17,361 nt of DNA, taken from positions 1-17,361 of the forward strand of contig JAEYRC010000110.1 in assembly GCA_023409675.1 (NCBI GenBank), given 5' to 3'. The DNA comes from Bacteroidota bacterium (GTDB lineage Bacteria > Bacteroidota > Bacteroidia > Chitinophagales > Chitinophagaceae). This document shows positions 13,852-17,361 of the stretch, piece by piece. Position 1 is the first letter of the stretch, and each line of letters opens with the position of its first letter. The notes beneath the pieces were generated by a model. That model ran no database searches. It saw only the letters and a list, made by a program, of their open reading frames with translations, and was not told the DNA's origin. The position numbers were made by a program, and so were the translations under genes.

Positions 13852-15906
13852 ATGGCAAGTTCCCTCTTCCGGAAAAAGTCTATCGATAAAATTGTATCAG
13901 AATATGAAGCCGGCACTGCGGATGAAAAAAGCGGAAAAAGTTTAAAGCGGATCCTCACCGTAAAAGATCTGACGTTCATGGGAATTGCCGCCGTGGTGGG
14001 CGCAGGCATTTTTTCCACCATCGGCACTGCCGCTTTCAATGGTGGTCCTGGCATATCCCTTTTATTTGTGTTAACCGCCGTTACCTGTGGTTTTGCGGCC
14101 TTGTGTTATGCTGAATTTGCAAGCAGGGTGCCCATTGCGGGCAGCGCTTATACCTACGCGTATGTATCGTTTGGAGAGATCATTGCCTGGGTGATCGGCT
14201 GGGCGCTGATACTGGAATATGCTATCGGTAATATCGTGGTCGCTATTTCCTGGAGCGGCTATTTCAATAATCTGCTGGAAGGGATAACGTCCTTTCTTCA
14301 GTCCAATGGGTTTCCAAATGCCGACATCACCTTACCAGCATGGTTAACCGTAGATCCAAAAACGGCTTCGGAAGCCTATGCACAGGCAGAAGCGGTTCTG
14401 GCTGAAAACCGGCCACTCACTCCATCGCTGCAGTTCGCGCATAACGCATATACCCAGGCGCCTGTAGTGGGAGGATCCAGGATCTTCATCAATTTGCCCG
14501 CCTTTATTATTGTTGTGCTGATCACTGCACTCACGTTCATTGGCATAAAGGAAAGTAAGAAAAGCACCAATGCGATGGTGATCTTCAAGGTTGCGGTCAT
14601 CATTTTTGTAATAGTGCTGGGAATGTTTTCTGTTAAACCCCATAACTGGAGTCCCTTTATGCCCAATGGTATAGAAGGGGTGCTGAAAGGCGTATCCGCG
14701 GTATTCTATGCCTATATCGGCTTTGATGCCATCAGCACTACGGCTGAAGAATGTAAAAATCCGCAAAAAGACCTTCCAAGAGGAATGATCTACTCGCTGC
14801 TGATCTGTACCGGCCTGTATATTCTGATTGCCCTGGTGCTTACCGGAATGGTAAATTACCAGGAACTCAATGTTACCGATCCACTGGCTGAGGTATTCAA
14901 TCGCGTAGGGCAGGAGTGGATTGGCTATATCGTGTCCTTCAGCGCGGTGGTGGCAACTACCAGTGTACTGCTCGTCTTTCAACTGGGTCAGCCCAGGATC
15001 TGGATGAGTATGAGCCGTGATGGATTGATGCCAAAAGCATTCTCAAAAATTCATCCTAAATATCAGACCCCGTATATATCAACTATTATAACCGGCTTGC
15101 TGGTTGGAATTCCTGCTTTGTTCATGCAAAGCTCTTTAATGACCGACCTCACCAGTATCGGAACCCTGTTCGCCTTCGTACTGGTATCTGCAGGAGTGCT
15201 CTATCTTCCCAAAATCAAAAATGAAAACCGGAAAGGTTTTCGTTTACCCTATATCAACGGACAATGGATCGTGCTGATCATTGCCATCGCATTTTTATGG
15301 GGTTTTTCCGGAAGAATAAGGAACGCGGTGGAATATAAGATACTGGGAACCGAATTGGAATCGGCACCGCTTTTAGGCGGAACCTTTGCCTCAAAACAAA
15401 CACGGGTTACTGCACCGGATACCACCTATCTTGTTCAGGGTATGATGATACAATCGGTTCAGCCAAATTCGACACTGGATAAACTTAGTTTGCAAACCGG
15501 AGACATTCTTGAACGTATTAATGACTCCCTGGTAACTTCTCCTGCTGCGCTTGAATCCGTGGTTTCTCAAATCAGTCGGGAAGATGATATCAGGGTGAAC
15601 TATGTGAGAAGCGGTCGCGCCTTATCGAGTGATTTATACAAGGGTACCCAGGAATTTCTGTTCCTGATCTTTGCCCTGTTGGTATTGCCACTGATAGCCG
15701 TGCTTACCTTCATGCGTAAATTTTCACTCATACCCATCATGGGCGTGTTGTTCTGCTCCTATCTGCTTATTGAAATTCCGGCTAAAAGCTGGTTGTGGTT
15801 TTTTATCTGGATGGCGCTCGGACTGATATTTTACTTCCTGTACGGCTACCGCAAAAGTAAACTGGCCGGAACGTCTTCTACAGATGACGCTGCTCCAACC
15901 GCGTAA
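13852..15906 (+). CDS. APC-family amino acid permease with an inserted PDZ domain
   Basis: This 684-residue membrane protein resembles cationic amino acid transporters of the APC superfamily. Helix 1 contains the unwound GAGIF motif (about 50-54), helix 6 contains FYAYIGFDAISTTAEE, and the cytoplasmic SRDGLMPKAFSKIHPKYQTPY follows helix 8. I count about 14 helices. A segment of about 110 residues (488-600) between helices 11 and 12 holds a PDZ-like domain at about 526-588: GMMIQSVQPNSTLDKLSLQTGDILERIND, then AALESVVSQ and IRVNYVRSG. With the N-terminus inside and basic residues at 453-464 and at MRK near 621, this domain is periplasmic. A further periplasmic loop of about 60 residues separates helices 3 and 4. 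The substrate is unknown. A weak -7 box, TAAATTAC, is at 13826-13833. Confidence 0.92.
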   Translation: MASSLFRKKSIDKIVSEYEAGTADEKSGKSLKRILTVKDLTFMGIAAVVGAGIFSTIGTAAFNGGPGISLLFVLTAVTCGFAALCYAEFASRVPIAGSAYTYAYVSFGEIIAWVIGWALILEYAIGNIVVAISWSGYFNNLLEGITSFLQSNGFPNADITLPAWLTVDPKTASEAYAQAEAVLAENRPLTPSLQFAHNAYTQAPVVGGSRIFINLPAFIIVVLITALTFIGIKESKKSTNAMVIFKVAVIIFVIVLGMFSVKPHNWSPFMPNGIEGVLKGVSAVFYAYIGFDAISTTAEECKNPQKDLPRGMIYSLLICTGLYILIALVLTGMVNYQELNVTDPLAEVFNRVGQEWIGYIVSFSAVVATTSVLLVFQLGQPRIWMSMSRDGLMPKAFSKIHPKYQTPYISTIITGLLVGIPALFMQSSLMTDLTSIGTLFAFVLVSAGVLYLPKIKNENRKGFRLPYINGQWIVLIIAIAFLWGFSGRIRNAVEYKILGTELESAPLLGGTFASKQTRVTAPDTTYLVQGMMIQSVQPNSTLDKLSLQTGDILERINDSLVTSPAALESVVSQISREDDIRVNYVRSGRALSSDLYKGTQEFLFLIFALLVLPLIAVLTFMRKFSLIPIMGVLFCSYLLIEIPAKSWLWFFIWMALGLIFYFLYGYRKSKLAGTSSTDDAAPTA
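15428..15616 (+). other. PDZ-like domain segment within the permease
   Basis: This segment encodes about residues 526-588 of the permease. It shows the hallmarks of a bacterial PDZ fold as seen in DegP, RseP and CtpA: a binding-loop strand G-M-M-I-Q-S-V, P-N-S-T-L-D-K-L-S-L at the A-x-x-A-G-L position, Q-T-G-D-I-L-E-R-I-N-D at the conserved G-D-x-I-x-x-I-N turn, and a helix and strand ending in IRVNYVRSG. Helices flank it at about 472-487 and 601-620. Confidence 0.8.
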
Positions 15907-15936
15907 AACCTTAAGGTATGGTAAAACCCATTGTCC

Positions 15937-15944
15937 TACCTTTG
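15937..15944 (+). promoter_or_regulatory. Bacteroidota -7 box upstream of the Smr gene
   Basis: TACCTTTG is a perfect TANNTTTG match and ends 18 bases before the ATG at 15963. It lies in the 56-base gap after the permease, so the Smr gene is probably transcribed independently. Confidence 0.6.
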
Positions 15945-15962
15945 TAAAAAAGACAGGTAACA

Positions 15963-16982
15963 ATGAAATTTCAGGTTGGGGATCAGGTAGTGGTATTGCT
16001 TTCCAATGAAGAAGGCAGGGTTGTGGAGATCATAAATGATAAAATGGTGCTGGTGGAGGTTCGTGGAGTAAAATTTCCGGCCTATACCGACCAGCTTGAT
16101 TTCCCCTATTTCAAACGATTCACAGAAAAAAAATTATTTCCGGAAACAAAAGCACCGAAAAAATTCATCGACACTGTTCCAAAGGAAAAAAAGACCCCTG
16201 TACAGAAAATCGCTGATGGATTTTGGATCACCTTTGTTCCCGTTTTCAAGCCAGATGAATTCGGTGATGATATGGTAGATTCAATGAAAATTCATCTGGT
16301 AAACAGAACTGCGCTGAACTACGACTTCACTTATACCTATCAATTGCTGGGTGCTCCTGAATTTCAGCTGAAGAATACCATCCATGCCTTTGAAGATTTT
16401 TATATTCACGATATCGATTTTGAAAACCTGAACGATTCCCCGGCTTTCCATCTGGATTGCAGCTTACCGGTTCCTCAAAAAGGTAAAGCTGATCATTATG
16501 AATCCATACTTAAACCCAAAGCCAGGCAACTGTTCCAGCGTATTGAAAAGCTGCGGGAAAGTGGGGAAGCAACTTTTTCATACAAGTTGTTCGATGAGTA
16601 TCCAGATAAAATTGAGGAGCCGGCTATGGATATGGCTCCACTGAGTAATGCAGGATTCAAAGTCTATTCAGCATCTTCCGCGCGCCGGCACCTCGAGCCG
16701 CCCAAATATGAACTCGACCTGCATATTGAAAAATTGTCGAAGGAACACAGCCGGATGAACAATTTCGAAATGCTTACGCTGCAACTGAAAACTCTTGATA
16801 AATATGTTGATCTTGCGGTTGCGCATCACCTGCCTTCGATGATCGTTATTCATGGTATTGGTAAAGGAAAATTACGGGATGAAATACATGAGGTTTTACG
16901 GATGCGCTCTGATGTAAAATCTTTTGTAAACCGCTATCATCCGGCCTATGGCTATGGGGCTACAGAAATATTTTTCAAGTGA
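15963..16982 (+). CDS. DUF2027 protein with C-terminal Smr domain
   Basis: This 339-residue cytoplasmic protein starts with a beta-barrel-like segment (FQVGDQVVVLLSNEEGRVVEII), followed by the DUF2027 region to about residue 235. The C-terminal Smr domain shows LDLHIEKL (Leu251-Leu258), with the LDLH motif, and VIHGIGKGKLRDEIHEVL, with the HGxGxG motif at His297-Gly302. Smr domains of MutS2 and related proteins act as endonucleases or bind nucleic acid, and some act on stalled ribosomes or mRNA; which applies here cannot be told. The protein is Lys-rich between about 57 and 82. This two-domain architecture is common in Bacteroidota. The region after its stop holds no next gene of the same kind. 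Confidence 0.92.
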   Translation: MKFQVGDQVVVLLSNEEGRVVEIINDKMVLVEVRGVKFPAYTDQLDFPYFKRFTEKKLFPETKAPKKFIDTVPKEKKTPVQKIADGFWITFVPVFKPDEFGDDMVDSMKIHLVNRTALNYDFTYTYQLLGAPEFQLKNTIHAFEDFYIHDIDFENLNDSPAFHLDCSLPVPQKGKADHYESILKPKARQLFQRIEKLRESGEATFSYKLFDEYPDKIEEPAMDMAPLSNAGFKVYSASSARRHLEPPKYELDLHIEKLSKEHSRMNNFEMLTLQLKTLDKYVDLAVAHHLPSMIVIHGIGKGKLRDEIHEVLRMRSDVKSFVNRYHPAYGYGATEIFFK

Positions 16983-17087
16983 GGATAGCGTCACATCCCG
17001 CCGAAACTCCACTTATCTTCATCTATTAAGTAAAAGTATAAGATCGAAGCTGATTCAATCTTTCGTATCCAGTGCCATCAGTCCTAC

Positions 17088-17361
17088 CTAAAACAGTAGT
17101 AACAATTTTGAAGTGGTGATTGTAATATGGAAGATAAAAACAAGCGGACTTCCGGGAAATTGGCGAGGAAAATACATCTGGAAATGGAGGATACGATCAG
17201 GGTATCCAATAAAGTCAGCGTTATTTTTACTGAACCATAACATATCATGATGCTGTGCAATTCCAGTCCGGATGGGATTCATAGTGCCGGGGTCGCTGCT
17301 GATGTAGCGGAGGTAAATCCTTTTGTATTCAGGCTGGCAGGTGTGTTGGAAGGTGGGGGAG
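17088..17361 (-). CDS. Partial ORF running off the right edge, unknown
   Basis: The minus-strand frame is open from the edge (first full codon 17360-17358) to a TAG at 17088-17090, giving 90 residues of a longer possible protein. It starts within the repeat and reads SPTFQHTCQPEYKRIYLRY; the later part includes MNPIRTGIAQHHDMLWFSK, NNADFIGYPDRILHFQMYFP and an Ile/Leu-rich end. The mix of aromatic, charged and small residues resembles real protein more than chance frames do, but the length is not decisive and I recognise no family. An internal ATG at 17282 would give 64 residues. Its relation to the 22-base repeat suggests a repeated element. Confidence 0.35.
   Translation of the reverse strand, partial: SPTFQHTCQPEYKRIYLRYISSDPGTMNPIRTGIAQHHDMLWFSKNNADFIGYPDRILHFQMYFPRQFPGSPLVFIFHITITTSKLLLLF
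17127..17240 (+). CDS. Possible small ORF, 37 residues, unknown
   Basis: The frame runs from ATG at 17127 to TAA at 17238-17240 and begins MEDKNKRTSGKLARKIHLEM. The product would be highly charged and basic. It lies wholly antisense to the minus-strand frame at 17088-17361, so at most one of the two is likely to be coding. There is no promoter box or ribosome site that decides it. Confidence 0.15.
   Translation: MEDKNKRTSGKLARKIHLEMEDTIRVSNKVSVIFTEP
17340..17361 (+). repeat. G-rich 22-base direct repeat, right copy
   Basis: The blocks GGTGTGTTGGA and GGTGGGGGAG occur here separated by A, against C in the copy at 64-85. The window ends exactly at the last matching base, so the repeat may be longer than can be seen; the left copy continues with GGAGGG. 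Confidence 0.65.

Larger units (their letters stand above)
16983..17361. other. Right flank without a confident gene
   Basis: This 379-base stretch follows the Smr gene. No tRNA, strong terminator or recognised gene is seen. A weak stem with a bulge (GATCGAAG against CTTTCGTATC, 17042-17069) might end transcription, but it lacks a T-tract. From 17088 a minus-strand frame is open to the window edge, and inside it on the + strand lies a 37-codon frame. The last 22 bases repeat the segment at 64-85. Confidence 0.6.

Noticed and set aside
14344..14982. A 212-codon minus-strand ORF inside the permease gene
   Set aside because: It is antisense to a well-supported membrane protein gene; its composition reflects the complement of hydrophobic codons and it has no recognisable domain.
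17042..17069. A stem-loop as a terminator for the Smr gene
   Set aside because: The stem is short with a bulge and no T-tract follows, so it is too weak to list as a terminator.
17247..17361. A + strand frame ending FRLAGVLEGGG, like a LAGLIDADG homing endonuclease motif
   Set aside because: The frame is only 38 codons long before the edge, the catalytic acidic residue of the motif is Gly, and the string comes from the G-rich repeat; the left copy gives only YKGVLDGGG. No second motif or intron structure is visible.

Overview
The window is a stretch of Bacteroidota chromosome, most likely from the Chitinophagaceae or a close relative. The evidence is the gene content (a DUF2027-Smr protein, a DUF3822 protein next to rsmD, RluA-type synthase, lpxK), several boxes matching the Bacteroidota -7 promoter element TANNTTTG, the near absence of Shine-Dalgarno sequences, and signal peptides ending in S-Q/A-Q. 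The family-level placement is inference. No tRNA, rRNA, CRISPR array or complete insertion sequence was found.

Layout. 1-318 is a non-housekeeping flank with a G-rich repeat, palindromes and small doubtful ORFs. 319-2354 (+) holds ruvX, def and a secreted protein of unknown function. 2378-3460 (-) is an RluD-like pseudouridine synthase. 3551-4264 (+) is lipB. 4254-5132 (-) is a secreted protein with a fibronectin-III-like domain, and 5200-6108 (-) is a PLP enzyme of the ACC deaminase/D-cysteine desulfhydrase family. From 6158 to the end of 16982 everything is on the + strand: a sugar-nucleotidyltransferase-like protein, DUF3822, rsmD, bioD, 5-formyl-THF cyclo-ligase, lpxK, rnr (RNase R), a short-chain polyprenyl diphosphate synthase, a large amino acid permease with a PDZ domain, and a DUF2027-Smr protein. 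16983-17361 is a second non-housekeeping flank.

Function. The genes serve core housekeeping: translation and RNA maturation (def, rluD, rsmD, rnr), cofactors (lipB, bioD, formyl-THF cyclo-ligase), lipid A (lpxK), isoprenoids, and DNA recombination or repair (ruvX, Smr). From DUF3822 to rnr the reading frames overlap or nearly touch (10 nt overlap, 9 nt gap, 10 nt overlap, 11 nt overlap, 47 nt overlap), so they probably form one translationally coupled operon of six genes.

Most notable: (i) the permease carries what looks like a PDZ domain that topology places in the periplasm; (ii) the two ends of the window carry the same 22-base G-rich sequence in direct orientation with one mismatch; (iii) RsmD has GPPY where the family has [DN]PPY; (iv) the last 274 bases contain a minus-strand reading frame running off the edge that reads like real protein. 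I did not find a convincing new multi-gene defence or mobile system; the two flanks are where an unrecognised repeated element would be.
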